The notes beneath the pieces are model-generated. The model was not told the DNA's origin, did no database searches, and was given only the letters and a program-made list of their open reading frames with translations. The position numbers and the translations under genes were made by a program. From assembly GCF_026130605.1 (NCBI RefSeq), contig NZ_JANFAU010000009.1, forward strand, positions 1 through 64,000: 64,000 bases of DNA. Reading direction: 5' to 3'. Of this stretch, positions 52,357 through 61,566 are shown in pieces. The first letter of the stretch is position 1. Each line of letters starts with the position of its first letter. This DNA is from Sphingomonas lycopersici (lineage in GTDB: Bacteria; Pseudomonadota; Alphaproteobacteria; Sphingomonadales; Sphingomonadaceae).

Positions 52357-53507
52357 TCCTCCCCCCCTTTTGCTATAATATGCTTATCGATCTCGGCGAT
52401 GCGGGTAACCCCGGTCAGCCCCATTGCGACGCGCATCTCCGCCGCGAGCAGATCGAGCACATGCGCCACCCCGGCCCCGCCCGCGCCGCCGAGCGCCCAG
52501 GCCCAAGCGCGCCCGAGCAGCACGCCCTTTGCCCCCAGTGCGAGCATCCGCACCACATCGAGCCCCGAGCGGATGCCGCCGTCGGCGAGCAAGGTCAGCC
52601 GGTCCCCCACCGCATCGGCGATCGCGGGGAGCGCGCGCGCGCTCGACGCCACGCCGTCAAGCTGGCGCCCGCCGTGGTTGGAGACGATCACCCCCTCCAC
52701 GCCGCGCGCCGCCGCCTCGCGCGCGTCCTCCGGGTCGAGGATGCCCTTGAGCACGATCGGCCCTTTCCAATACTGGCGCACGAAATCGAGATCGTCCCAG
52801 CATGTGCGCGGATCGAAATTGTCGCGCATCCAGGCGAAGAAGTCGTTGAGCCCGGTCTTGCCGGCGAGCACCGGCACGACATTGCCGAGATGATGCGGCC
52901 GCCCCCACAATCCGACATCCCACGCCCAGCGCGGATGCATCAGCGCCTGCCCGAAGCGGCGGAGCGATCCCGCCAGCCCCGGCGCCCCTGCCAGCCCCGA
53001 GCGATAGTCGCGATAGCGCGTCCCGGGCACCGGCATGTCGACGGTGAAGATCAGCACCGGGCACGCCGCCGCCTGAGCCTGCTGCATCAGATCGATCATG
53101 AAGCCGCGGTCGCGGATCATGTAGAGCTGGAACCAGATCGGCGCGCGCGCCCCCGCCGTCACTTCGGCCAGCGGGCAGGCCGAGACGGTCGACAGCGTGA
53201 ACGGCACCCCCGCCGCCTCCGCCGCGCGCGCTGCCTGCACCTCGCCGCGGCGCGCGTTGAGCCCCGCGAGTCCGACCGGCCCGAGCGCGACCGGCATCGC
53301 CAGCCGCTGCCCGAACAAGTTGGTCGACAGATCGATATCGGCGATGTCGCGCAGCACCCGCTGGCGCAGCGCCACCGCTTCGAGATCGGCGATGTTCCGC
53401 CCGAGCGTCACCTCGGCATAGGAACCCCCGTCGATATAGTCGAACAGGAAGCGCGGCAGCCGACGGCGCGCGAGTTCGCGATAATCGGTGATCGATGCGG
53501 CCTTCAT
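52338..53507 (-). CDS. lldD: FMN-dependent L-lactate dehydrogenase (alpha-hydroxy-acid oxidase family)
   Basis: A 389-aa flavoenzyme oxidising L-lactate to pyruvate. [18 protein letters not shown] opens the family fold, [11 protein letters not shown] and [11 protein letters not shown] contact FMN, the catalytic base is the His in [11 protein letters not shown], and [21 protein letters not shown] binds the phosphate. In this operon it should consume the L-lactate made from rhamnose via L-lactaldehyde. It follows rhaB by 9 bases and overlaps rhaT by 19. Confidence 0.91.
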   Translation of the reverse strand: MKAASITDYRELARRRLPRFLFDYIDGGSYAEVTLGRNIADLEAVALRQRVLRDIADIDLSTNLFGQRLAMPVALGPVGLAGLNARRGEVQAARAAEAAGVPFTLSTVSACPLAEVTAGARAPIWFQLYMIRDRGFMIDLMQQAQAAACPVLIFTVDMPVPGTRYRDYRSGLAGAPGLAGSLRRFGQALMHPRWAWDVGLWGRPHHLGNVVPVLAGKTGLNDFFAWMRDNFDPRTCWDDLDFVRQYWKGPIVLKGILDPEDAREAAARGVEGVIVSNHGGRQLDGVASSARALPAIADAVGDRLTLLADGGIRSGLDVVRMLALGAKGVLLGRAWAWALGGAGGAGVAHVLDLLAAEMRVAMGLTGVTRIAEIDKHIIAKGGEEWAETR

Positions 53508-53516
53508 GATGCCTCG

Positions 53517-54941
53517 CTATTCCTGCGCCATTGTGAGCGCGCGCCAGCGTGCGGCGTAAGCGGTGAGATCGCAATCGAGCGGCTGCACCGGAACGAGCGC
53601 GGCGGGCGGCGCCAGCGCCGGATCGATCAGCCGCAGCGCGCCATAAGAGACGTCATTATGCTGGTTGGAGACGAACACGCGCAGATCGGGTCGCAACGTC
53701 GCGAGCGTCCGGACGAACGCCTGCGCCTCGCCGAACCGCCCCTCAACCAGCACCCGATCGCGCGCGCCGATCAGATCGAGCGCGGCATCGGCGACCAGCG
53801 CCGCATAAAGGCAGACCGCTGCGCGCAACTCGATCGATCCGGCCGGCCGGTTGATCCAGCGCGAGGTGCCGTCGGGGAACGGCCCCACCCCCGGCGTCAG
53901 CGTCGGCAGCACGATCGCCCCCGCCGCGACGACACCGGGCAGCGCGGCGATGATCGCCGGCTGATCGGGGTTGATATCGACACGGCGCGCGTCGATCCCG
54001 GTCAGCAATTCGATCTCGCGCCCGCCCATGAAGCGCGCCGAGGGAATCGGGGTGCCGTGAACGTCGATATTGACCAGGCAGTCGCGCGCCTCGGGCAATG
54101 CCGCCGGATCGACGCTTGCGCCCTTTCCCGGCGTCCGCATCGCGACGAACCACGTCCCGGTCGAGAGGATCGTCGCCTCACGTCCGGCGATATCGGCGAA
54201 GCCGCGCGCGGCGAGCAGCGCCGCGTTGGAATCGTGCAATCCGCAATACACCGCGGTGTCGGCGGGCAGGCCGGTGTCGCCGGCCCATGTCGCGCCGATC
54301 GTGCCGATCGCCTCACCGGCGTGGCGCAGCGGCGCGAGGCGATCCGCCCAGCCGCGCCGCACCGCCAGTGCCGACGGCCGGCCCGACGCCGGGCACCATA
54401 GATCGCTGTGACAGCCGAGGCTCGTCACTTCCGACGCAGCGACCCCGGAGAAACGCCACGCCCAATATTGCGGCCAAAGCAGGATCGTCGCGTCGCCGCT
54501 CAGCAGCGCGGGATCGAGCGCGTCGAGGAAATGGAGCTGGCGCCCGAGGTTGAGCCCGTCGGCCAGCGCGGGTGAGCCGGTCTGCGCAAACGGATCGCGC
54601 TGGGCGTGATAGGTCGCGGCGCACTCGGCCGGGATCGGCTGCTCATAATCGAGCGGCGGCGCAGCGAGCTTTCCGTCGCGCACGATCGCCGCGGCGGCGC
54701 CGTGGCCGACCGGGATGATCCGCGCCACGCGCCCCAGCCCGGCGAATTCGCGCAGCACACCGCGCGCCCATTGCTCGATCCCCGCCGCGTCGAGCACCCG
54801 CGCGCGCACGCCGCCGATCGTCGCTTCGATACGTTCATTGGGCCGGGTCCGGCGCGCGAGCATCGCCCCGGATTCGTCCCACAGGCTGAGCTTCGACAAG
54901 GTTTTACCCAGATCGAGCACCACGCTCAGCCCACCCCTCAA
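53517..54941 (-). CDS. rhaB: FGGY-family kinase, rhamnulokinase
   Basis: A 474-aa sugar kinase. The N-terminal phosphate loop is VVLDLGKTLSKLSLWD, the middle contains CGLHDSNAALL (catalytic Asp) and LSTGTWFVAM (phosphate 2 loop). Placement beside rhamnose isomerase and aldolase indicates L-rhamnulose as substrate, giving L-rhamnulose-1-phosphate. The annotated start is TTG with GGAGG upstream; a GTG six codons in (54923) with GAGGGG is an alternative. It is the first gene of the minus-strand rhaB-lldD-rhaT operon, divergent from rhaD. Confidence 0.83.
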   Translation of the reverse strand: MRGGLSVVLDLGKTLSKLSLWDESGAMLARRTRPNERIEATIGGVRARVLDAAGIEQWARGVLREFAGLGRVARIIPVGHGAAAAIVRDGKLAAPPLDYEQPIPAECAATYHAQRDPFAQTGSPALADGLNLGRQLHFLDALDPALLSGDATILLWPQYWAWRFSGVAASEVTSLGCHSDLWCPASGRPSALAVRRGWADRLAPLRHAGEAIGTIGATWAGDTGLPADTAVYCGLHDSNAALLAARGFADIAGREATILSTGTWFVAMRTPGKGASVDPAALPEARDCLVNIDVHGTPIPSARFMGGREIELLTGIDARRVDINPDQPAIIAALPGVVAAGAIVLPTLTPGVGPFPDGTSRWINRPAGSIELRAAVCLYAALVADAALDLIGARDRVLVEGRFGEAQAFVRTLATLRPDLRVFVSNQHNDVSYGALRLIDPALAPPAALVPVQPLDCDLTAYAARWRALTMAQE

Positions 54942-55054
54942 TATATCCTCCCGTTCTCGTGATGATTGATATTTAGCGAAGTTGATTGCATATGGCTAGA
55001 CACTTTGATAGAGCGGCCCGCGCCGAACAGCGCGGCTGGGGAGAGTGATTCCGG
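54942..55054. promoter_or_regulatory. Divergent promoter region rhaB / rhaD
   Basis: This 113-base region separates the two halves of the rhamnose regulon. TTGAT occurs at 54966, 54982 and 55005, the first within GATTGATATTT; GATTGAT appears again just upstream of the DeoR gene at 58497-58503. These repeats are candidate contacts for the DeoR regulator. GGGGAGAG before 55055 is the rhaD ribosome site. Confidence 0.45.
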
Positions 55055-57172
55055 ATGCTTGAACACGAGACAAGGGAGCGCCACGCGGCGTCCGCCATTC
55101 CGTTCGCCGTGCCGCGCAACCGCTGGTCCGACGCGGAAGCGGCGGGCAAATCGCCCGAGGAATTGCTGCTCTATCGCTCGAACCTGCTCGGCGCGGACCT
55201 GACCGTGACCAATTTCGGCGGCGGCAACACCTCGGCGAAGATCGAGATGGCCGATCCGCTCACCGATGCGCCGGCGACGGTGCTGTGGGTCAAGGGATCG
55301 GGCGGCGACATCGGCTCGATGAGGCTCGACGGCTTCGCCACGCTCTATCTCGACAAATTGCTCGGGCTCGAATCGCGCTATCGCGGGGTTGACTTCGAGG
55401 ATGAGATGGTCGGCTATCTGCCGCATTGCACCTTCAACCTCAACGCGCGCGCGGCCTCGATCGATACCCCGCTCCACGCCTATCTCCCCTATCCCCACGT
55501 CGATCATGTCCACCCGGACGCGATCATCGCGCTCGCCGCGTCCAGCGCGGGCAAGGCCGCGACCGACGCGATCTGGGGCGGCGCGATCGGCTGGCTGCCG
55601 TGGAAGCGCCCCGGCTTCGAGCTCGGGCTCCAGCTTCGTCAACTCGTCACCGAACAGCCCGGCCTGCGCGGCGCGATGCTCGAAGGGCACGGCATCATCT
55701 GCTGGGGCGATACCGCCAAGGCGTGCTACGACAATACGGTCGCGCTGATCGCCGACGCCGCCCATTACCTCAACGAGCGCCTCGCGCTCGGCCCCGCCTT
55801 CGGCGGCGAACGCGTCGCCCCCCGCCCCGCCGCCGAGCGCGCCGCTACCGCCGCGCGGCTGATGCCCAGGCTTCGCGCGCTGATGCCGGGCGAGCGCGGC
55901 AAGATCGGTCATTTCTCCGACGATCCCGAAACCCTCGAATTTGCCGGCAGCCGCGATTTCGCGCGGCTCGCGGCGATCGGCACCTCGTGCCCCGATCATT
56001 TCCTGCGCACCAAGATCGCGCCGCTCGCGCTCGATCCCGCGCGGCTCGACGACGAGGCCTATCTCGCACAGGCGCTGGAGGATTATCGCCAGCTCTACGC
56101 GGCTTATTACCAGCGCTGCGCGGAGCCGGGCGATCCGGCGATGCGCGATCCCAATCCGGTGGTCGTGCTGGTGCCCGGCGTCGGCCGCATCACCTTCGCC
56201 GCGGACAAGACCACCGCGCGTCTCGCCGGCGAATTCTACGGCAATGCAATCAACGTGATGCGCGGCGCCGAGGCGATCGGCGATTATGTCGGCCTGCCCG
56301 AGAAAGAAGCCTATCGCATCGAATATTGGGCGCTCGAGGAAGCCAAGTTGCGCCGCATGCCCAAGCCGAGGCCGCTGGTCGGCCGCATCGCCCTGGTCAG
56401 CGGCGGCGGCGGCGGGATCGGCGCGGCGACGGTGCGGCGGCTGCTGGCCGACGGCGCCTGCGTGATGCTGGTCGACCGCGACGCCGAGGCTGCCGAGCGC
56501 GTCCGCGCCGAAATGGCGCAGGCGTTCGGCAAGGATGTGGTGCGCGCCGAAACCTGCGACGTCACCGACGAGCGGCAGGTCGCCGCCGCGTTCGACGCAT
56601 GCACCCGCGAATTCGGCGGGCTCGACATCCTCGTCGCCAATGCCGGCATCGCCTCCTCCGCGTCGATCGAGGAAACCAGCGTCGAATTGTGGCGGCGCAA
56701 TTACGACGTGCTGACCGAGGGCTATTTCCTCAGCGCGCGCGCCGCTTTCCCGCTGATGCGCGCGGTCGGCGGCGGCTCGATCGTGTTCATCGGGTCGAAG
56801 AATGCGCTCGCCGCGGCGGTCAACGCCTCCGCCTACGCCTCGGCCAAGGCGGCGTCGCTCCACCTCGCGCGCTGCCTCGCGCTGGAAGGCGCGCCGCACG
56901 GTATCCGCGTCAACACGGTCAATCCCGATGCGGTGATCAAGGGCTCGCGGATCTGGGACGGCGACTGGCGCAAGGAACGCGCCGGCGCGCACGGCATCGA
57001 TCCCGGCTCCGAGCTCGAGGAACATTATCGCAATCGCTCAATGCTCAAGCGCGACGTGCTGCCCGAAGATGTCGCGGAAGCGGTGTATTTCTTTGTTTCC
57101 GAAGCATCTTCCAAATCGACCGGAAACATCGTCAATGTCGACGCCGGAAACGCCCAGGCATTCACCCGATAA
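55055..57172 (+). CDS. rhaD: Bifunctional rhamnulose-1-phosphate aldolase / L-lactaldehyde dehydrogenase
   Basis: A 705-aa fusion. Residues 1 to about 430 are a class II aldolase (LTVTNFGGGNTSAKI; zinc histidines in PHVDHVHPDAII; LEGHGIICWG), which splits rhamnulose-1-phosphate to DHAP and L-lactaldehyde. Residues about 440-705 are a short-chain dehydrogenase: VSGGGGGIGAATVRRL cofactor loop, LVANAGIASSA, and the catalytic YASAK. It should oxidise lactaldehyde to L-lactate with NAD+, keeping the reactive aldehyde inside one protein. The fusion is known in rhizobia and Bacillus. 19 bases separate it from rhaI. Confidence 0.93.
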   Translation: MLEHETRERHAASAIPFAVPRNRWSDAEAAGKSPEELLLYRSNLLGADLTVTNFGGGNTSAKIEMADPLTDAPATVLWVKGSGGDIGSMRLDGFATLYLDKLLGLESRYRGVDFEDEMVGYLPHCTFNLNARAASIDTPLHAYLPYPHVDHVHPDAIIALAASSAGKAATDAIWGGAIGWLPWKRPGFELGLQLRQLVTEQPGLRGAMLEGHGIICWGDTAKACYDNTVALIADAAHYLNERLALGPAFGGERVAPRPAAERAATAARLMPRLRALMPGERGKIGHFSDDPETLEFAGSRDFARLAAIGTSCPDHFLRTKIAPLALDPARLDDEAYLAQALEDYRQLYAAYYQRCAEPGDPAMRDPNPVVVLVPGVGRITFAADKTTARLAGEFYGNAINVMRGAEAIGDYVGLPEKEAYRIEYWALEEAKLRRMPKPRPLVGRIALVSGGGGGIGAATVRRLLADGACVMLVDRDAEAAERVRAEMAQAFGKDVVRAETCDVTDERQVAAAFDACTREFGGLDILVANAGIASSASIEETSVELWRRNYDVLTEGYFLSARAAFPLMRAVGGGSIVFIGSKNALAAAVNASAYASAKAASLHLARCLALEGAPHGIRVNTVNPDAVIKGSRIWDGDWRKERAGAHGIDPGSELEEHYRNRSMLKRDVLPEDVAEAVYFFVSEASSKSTGNIVNVDAGNAQAFTR

Positions 57173-57191
57173 GCAGCGAGAGAGACGGGCA

Positions 57192-58487
57192 ATGGCGAAG
57201 GAACTGCCGCTTTCGGCCGATCAGATCGAAAGCCACAATGCCGCGCGCCTCGATGCGCTGCACGACGATTACGACAGCCTGGGCCGCGCGCTCGCCCGCC
57301 GCGGCGTGGATATCGATGCGGTCAAGGCGCGTGTCGCAGGCTTTTCGGTCGCGATCCCGAGCTGGGGCGCGGGGCGCGGCGGCACGCGCTTCGCCAAATT
57401 CCCGATCCCCGGCGAGCCGACGACGATCCACGAAAAGCTCGCCGATTGCGCGGTGGTCCACCAGCTTTCGACCGTCACCCCACGCGTCAGCCCGCATTTC
57501 CCCTGGGATTGCGTGAGCGACTATGCGGCGCTGCGCGAGGAGGCCGCGACGCTCGGACTCGGCTTCGACGCGATCAATTCGAACACCTTTCAGGATCAGC
57601 CCGGCCAGAAATTGAGCTATCGCGACGGCAGCCTCTCGGCGGGCGACGCCGGGGTGCGCGCGCAGGCGGTCGACCATAATATCGACTGTATCGAGATCGG
57701 GCGGCAGCTTGGCTCGACCGCGCTGACGATCTGGGTCGGCGACGGCACCAATTTCCCCGGGCAACAGGATTTCTCCAAGTCGCTCGACCGCTATCTCGAG
57801 GCGGCAGCGCAGGTCTATGCCGCGCTGCCCGACGACTGGCGGATGCTGCTCGAACACAAAATGTACGAGCCGGCGTTCTACTCGACCGTCATCGCCGATT
57901 GGGGATCGTCGATCCTCGCCGCGCAGGAGCTGGGACCCAAGGCGAAATGCCTCGTCGACCTCGGGCATCACGCGCCCAATGTGAACATCGAGCAGATCGT
58001 CGCGCGGCTCCACCGCTTCGGCAAGCTCGGCGGCTTCCACTTCAACGACAGCAAGTACGGCGACGACGATCTCGACAGCGGCTCGATCAACCCGCACCAA
58101 TTGTTCCTCGTCTTCAACGAGCTGATCGAGGCCGAACTCAACCCGCGCGACGGGTTCGACCCGGCCTATATGATCGACCAGTCGCACAACGTCACCGATC
58201 CGATCGAGAGCATGATCGCCTCGGCCGAGGCGATCGCCGGCGCTTATGCCAAGGCGAGCATCGTCGACCGCGCCGCGCTGGCCGAAGCGCAGGATGCCAA
58301 CGATACGATGCTGGCCTTCCTCACGTTGCGAAAGGCCTATCGCACCGATGTCTCGCCGATCCTCGCGATGGCGCGGATGGAAGCCGGCGGGGCGATCGAT
58401 CCGATCCCGGCCTATCGCGCGAGCGGCTGGCGCGCGCGCAAGGCGCAGGAGCGCGATGCGGTGGGGCTCGGCGCTGGCATCGTTTGA
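57192..58487 (+). CDS. rhaI: L-rhamnose isomerase
   Basis: A 431-aa TIM-barrel metal isomerase turning L-rhamnose into L-rhamnulose. VAIPSWGAGRGGTRFAKFP opens the family; metal and base residues lie in MLLEHKMYEPAFY, CLVDLGHHAPNVN and FHFNDSKYGDDDLD. It is of the rhizobial RhaI type, not E. coli RhaA. The frame is open upstream into rhaD; ATG 57192 follows GAGAGACGGG and gives the family N-terminus. Co-transcribed with rhaD. Confidence 0.92.
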   Translation: MAKELPLSADQIESHNAARLDALHDDYDSLGRALARRGVDIDAVKARVAGFSVAIPSWGAGRGGTRFAKFPIPGEPTTIHEKLADCAVVHQLSTVTPRVSPHFPWDCVSDYAALREEAATLGLGFDAINSNTFQDQPGQKLSYRDGSLSAGDAGVRAQAVDHNIDCIEIGRQLGSTALTIWVGDGTNFPGQQDFSKSLDRYLEAAAQVYAALPDDWRMLLEHKMYEPAFYSTVIADWGSSILAAQELGPKAKCLVDLGHHAPNVNIEQIVARLHRFGKLGGFHFNDSKYGDDDLDSGSINPHQLFLVFNELIEAELNPRDGFDPAYMIDQSHNVTDPIESMIASAEAIAGAYAKASIVDRAALAEAQDANDTMLAFLTLRKAYRTDVSPILAMARMEAGGAIDPIPAYRASGWRARKAQERDAVGLGAGIV

Positions 58488-58556
58488 GCGAAAAAGATTG
58501 ATTTCGGGGGATCAGCCCGGCACAACGGCCCGCTGCAATATCGAGGCCGCTACGGG

Positions 58557-59342
58557 ATGCATGTCGAAGAACGTGATAGCCTGATCCTCAATCTGATCGG
58601 GAAGACCGGCTTCGTGTCGTTCAAGAGCCTGGAGGCGTCGATCCCCGCCTCGCCGGCGACGCTGCGCCGCGATCTCGACCGGCTCGAGGCGAAGGGCGTG
58701 ATCCAGCGCGTGCGCGGCGGGGCGCGGCTGGTCGAGGACGAGGCGACGGGCGAGCGCGGTGACGTCCAGTCGCTCGCCGGGGTGCCGTTCCACGAGAATA
58801 TCGATCGCAACCGCGCGCAGAAGGAAGCGATCGGCCGCGCCGCCGCGACGCTATGCAAGCCGGGTGAATCGATCATCATCGACGGCGGATCGACCACGCT
58901 GCAGATGTGCAACCATCTCGCCGATCTGCATCTCCAAGTGCTGACCAATTCGCTCCACGTGGTCAGCGCCTTGCTGCCCCAGCCGGGGACGCGGATCGCG
59001 GTGCCCGGCGGATCGGTGTTTCGCGAGCAGAATATCATCCTCGGCATCGGGGGCGAGGAATGCATGCCGCGCGTCTATGCCCCGCGATTGTTCATGGGCG
59101 CCGCGTTCGTCGGCGCGCAGGGGGTGATGCAGGCCGATGTCGTGCTCGCCGCCGCCGAACGCCAGATGATCGACCGCGCCGAATGGGTGGCGCTGCTGGT
59201 CGACAGCTCGAAATTCGCCGCGCCCTCGGGATCGGTGGTGTGCGGGCTCGACGAACTCGACGTGGTCGTCACCGATGCCGGGATCAGCGATATCCACGCG
59301 CGGATGATCGAACAGGCGGGCGTGGAGCTGATCATCGCCTGA
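58557..59342 (+). CDS. DeoR-family regulator of the rhamnose genes
   Basis: A 261-aa repressor. The helix-turn-helix covers residues about 5-55 (RDSLILNLIGKTGFVSFKSL, then SPATLRRDLDRLEAKGVI and RVRGGARL). The DeoRC domain includes DGGSTTLQMCNHLA and VALLVDSSKFAAPSG, which normally bind a phosphorylated sugar; rhamnulose-1-phosphate is the natural guess. It follows rhaI by 69 bases. No close ribosome site is obvious before ATG 58557. Confidence 0.84.
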   Translation: MHVEERDSLILNLIGKTGFVSFKSLEASIPASPATLRRDLDRLEAKGVIQRVRGGARLVEDEATGERGDVQSLAGVPFHENIDRNRAQKEAIGRAAATLCKPGESIIIDGGSTTLQMCNHLADLHLQVLTNSLHVVSALLPQPGTRIAVPGGSVFREQNIILGIGGEECMPRVYAPRLFMGAAFVGAQGVMQADVVLAAAERQMIDRAEWVALLVDSSKFAAPSGSVVCGLDELDVVVTDAGISDIHARMIEQAGVELIIA

Positions 59343-59406
59343 TCGGCAGCGGGCGCGGCGCGAGCGGCTCCACCCCCACCGGCTGTTAAATCTGGATCAC
59401 CCACCA

Positions 59407-59485
59407 CCGTTCGCCCTGGGCTTGTCGAAGGGCGGCCCGAACTCTCGGGCGGTAGGACGCCCTTCGACAAGCTCAGGGCCAACGG
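59407..59485. repeat. Dispersed palindromic repeat (REP-like), copy 1
   Basis: Left arm CCGTTCGCCCTGGGCTTGTC... (59407-59433) and right arm ...TTCGACAAGCTCAGGGCCAACGG (59459-59485) are inverted copies with 25 of 27 positions pairing, enclosing about 25 bases. A sister copy is at 61485-61566. Sequences with TTCGACAAGCTCAGGGCGAACGG are common scattered repeats in sphingomonads. Confidence 0.8.
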
Positions 59486-59535
59486 TTTTCCTCTATCAGC
59501 ACGATGCTCTAGCCGCCGCGCTGCCAGCGCAATGG

Positions 59536-59556
59536 ACCCCGGCTCAAGGCCGGGGT
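59536..59556. repeat. Palindromic repeat ACCCCGGC-tcaag-GCCGGGGT
   Basis: A perfect 8-base stem; the same family as the element at 34122-34146. It lies 51 bases after the larger repeat, so two repeat families cluster in one intergenic gap. Confidence 0.6.
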
Positions 59557-59667
59557 GACGGAGACGTGTGACCATTTGTCGCGAATTTCCGCCGAACGTC
59601 GATCACCCCTAGCGCAACCGCTTTGCATGTATTATGTATGGATCATTGCATGGCTCAGGAGCGAGCA

Positions 59668-60105
59668 ATGACCGAAGAAATTGGCGGCGACAAGTTCAGG
59701 TGGATCCTCAAGAGCGGCTGGGAAGGGCTCTGCCCGCGCTGCGGCAAGGGCCATATGTTCAAGGCCTGGCTCAAGGTCAGCGACAAATGCGAGGTGTGCG
59801 GCCTCGATTATCGCTTCGCCGCGCCCGACGACGGCCCGGCGTTTTTCTCGCTGTGCATCGTCGCCTTCCCGCTGATCTTCTTCGTCGTATGGCTGCAGGT
59901 GGCGTTCGATCCGCCTTATTGGGTGCATCTCGTTACCTCGGTGCCGCTGATGCTGGCGGGCTGCGCGCTGCCGCTGCGCCCGATCAAGGGCTGGCTGGTT
60001 GCCTCGCAATATGTGAACAGGGCGCAGGAAGCCGGGACGGGCCGGCTGTGGGCGCAGCTTCACGGCCGTGACTATGAAGCGGGGAAAAGCGACTTTGACG
60101 ACTGA
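59668..60105 (+). CDS. DUF983 family small membrane protein
   Basis: A 145-aa protein with two CxxC pairs, CPRCGKGHMF and CEVCGLDYRF, which probably bind zinc, followed by two transmembrane helices (about 60-85 and 90-110). The order and spacing match DUF983, often found near cytochrome oxidase or Nudix genes. Its function is not known. AGGAGCGAG precedes the ATG; an in-frame ATG further upstream lacks one. The end overlaps the start of the MocR-like gene. Confidence 0.82.
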   Translation: MTEEIGGDKFRWILKSGWEGLCPRCGKGHMFKAWLKVSDKCEVCGLDYRFAAPDDGPAFFSLCIVAFPLIFFVVWLQVAFDPPYWVHLVTSVPLMLAGCALPLRPIKGWLVASQYVNRAQEAGTGRLWAQLHGRDYEAGKSDFDD

Positions 60106-61462
60106 GCTTTGGTTGCCGACCCTGATCGACGGCGCGGGCGCCAAATATCAGGCGATCGCCGATGCGATCGAAACCGCGGTCGCGACGGGGAGGCTGCGCG
60201 GCGGTGACCGCCTGCCCCCGCAGCGCGAGCTGGCGAGCAGGCTCAAGGTCGATCTGACGACGGTGACCAAGGCCTATGACGTTGCGCGCCAGCGCGGGCT
60301 GATCGAGGCGAAAGGGCGGCTGGGCAGCTTCGTGCGCGAACCCGGCGATACCAGCTTCGCGCAATTGCCGCAGGTCGATACCGGGATGAACATGCCCCCC
60401 GATCTGCGCGAGGGCGCGATCGGCAAGGCGATCGCCGATGGCACCACCGCGCTGCTGCGACACAGCTCGGGCGCGCGGCTGCAATATCAGCCGCCCGGCG
60501 GCGCGTTGCAGGACCGCATCGCCGGTGCCGAATTGATCGCGCAGATCTGCACTGCGACGGTCGCGGAGCAGACAGTGCTCACCGCCGGCGGGCAGAATGC
60601 GCTCCACGCGATCCTCGCATCCACGCTGGAGCGCGGCGATGCGATCGCCTGCGGCCGTTACGTCTATTCGGGGCTCAAGGCGCTGGCCGCGCGGCTCGGG
60701 CTGCGGCTCGTCGCGTTGCCCGAGATGAGCGCGGCGGCGCTGAAAGAGGCCTTGCGCGGCGAATCGATCCGCGCGCTCTATCTCGTCCCGACCAACGACA
60801 ATCCGACCGCGCATACGTTGACCGCCGCGGCACGCGAGGCGCTGGCCGAGACCGCGGTCGCCGCCGGGCTGCAGATCATCGAAGACGATGCCTATGGGCT
60901 GCTGGCGGGCGATCGGCTGCCGACGCTGACCGCGTTCGCCGCGGCCAATTCCTGGTATGTCGCGAGCACGTCGAAGGTCATTTCCCCGGCGTTGCGGGTG
61001 GCGTTCGTCCGCGCGCCGACGGTCGAGGCGGCGCTTCGGCTGGCGGTCGACGTTCATGAGACGACGATCATGCCGCCCCCGATCAACGCCGCATTGGTCA
61101 GTAGCTGGATCAGGCAAGGCGTGCTCCAGACGCTTATCGCCGAGATGCGCGAGGAGGTGCGTGCCCGGCGCACGGTCGCCGACGAAGCGCTGGGCGATAT
61201 CGCTTATGCCGCGCACCCGGACGGCTATCATCTCTGGATCGGGATCGCCAACGGCGCGACCGGACGCGAACTGGCCGAGGCGATGCGCGGGCACGATCTG
61301 CAGATCATTCCCGCCGGCCGCTTTGCGGTCGAGGGGGCGCCCGACGATGCGATCCGGGTTTCGCTCGGCGGCGCGGCGGATCGCGAGGGGCTCGCGCGCG
61401 GGCTGCGGACGTTGCGCGGGCATCTGGTTTCGCCGGCGCGGTTCAATCCGGTCGTCGCATAA
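60074..61462 (+). CDS. MocR-like GntR regulator with aminotransferase domain (or PLP aminotransferase)
   Basis: A 462-aa protein. Residues about 20-85 are a GntR winged helix (AIADAIETAVATGRLRGGDR, then PPQRELASRLKVDLTTVTKA). Residues about 110-460 are a fold-type I aminotransferase domain with ILEDDAYG-like IIEDDAYGLL and the PLP lysine in ASTSKVISPALRVAF. MocR proteins use the PLP domain as a sensor of amino acids or vitamin B6. It overlaps the DUF983 gene by 32 bases; ATG 60074 is given, but TTG 60095 behind GGGGAAAAG is also credible. It converges with astA across the repeat at 61485-61566. Confidence 0.86.
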   Translation: MKRGKATLTTELWLPTLIDGAGAKYQAIADAIETAVATGRLRGGDRLPPQRELASRLKVDLTTVTKAYDVARQRGLIEAKGRLGSFVREPGDTSFAQLPQVDTGMNMPPDLREGAIGKAIADGTTALLRHSSGARLQYQPPGGALQDRIAGAELIAQICTATVAEQTVLTAGGQNALHAILASTLERGDAIACGRYVYSGLKALAARLGLRLVALPEMSAAALKEALRGESIRALYLVPTNDNPTAHTLTAAAREALAETAVAAGLQIIEDDAYGLLAGDRLPTLTAFAAANSWYVASTSKVISPALRVAFVRAPTVEAALRLAVDVHETTIMPPPINAALVSSWIRQGVLQTLIAEMREEVRARRTVADEALGDIAYAAHPDGYHLWIGIANGATGRELAEAMRGHDLQIIPAGRFAVEGAPDDAIRVSLGGAADREGLARGLRTLRGHLVSPARFNPVVA

Positions 61463-61484
61463 GGACGCGCCTGCAGCAACCCAA

Positions 61485-61566
61485 CCGTTCGCCCTGAGCC
61501 TGTCGAAGGCCGCACTTTCTTCGTCGGAAGAGAAGCACAGGGCTTCGACAAGCTCAGCCCGAACGG
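61485..61566. repeat. Dispersed palindromic repeat (REP-like), copy 2
   Basis: Left arm CCGTTCGCCCTGAGCCTGTC... (61485-61511) and right arm GGCTTCGACAAGCTCAGCCC... (61541-61566) are inverted copies. The right arm covers the last codons and stop of astA. It lies between the converging MocR-like gene and astA and may work as a two-way terminator. Confidence 0.8.

Larger units (their letters stand above)
59343..59667. other. 325-base repeat-bearing intergenic stretch
   Basis: Between the DeoR gene and the DUF983 gene. It holds the palindromic repeat at 59407-59485 and the smaller palindrome at 59536-59556. The last part (59600-59667) contains an in-frame ATG series, but AGGAGCGAG points to 59668 as the true start of the next gene. 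Confidence 0.6.
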
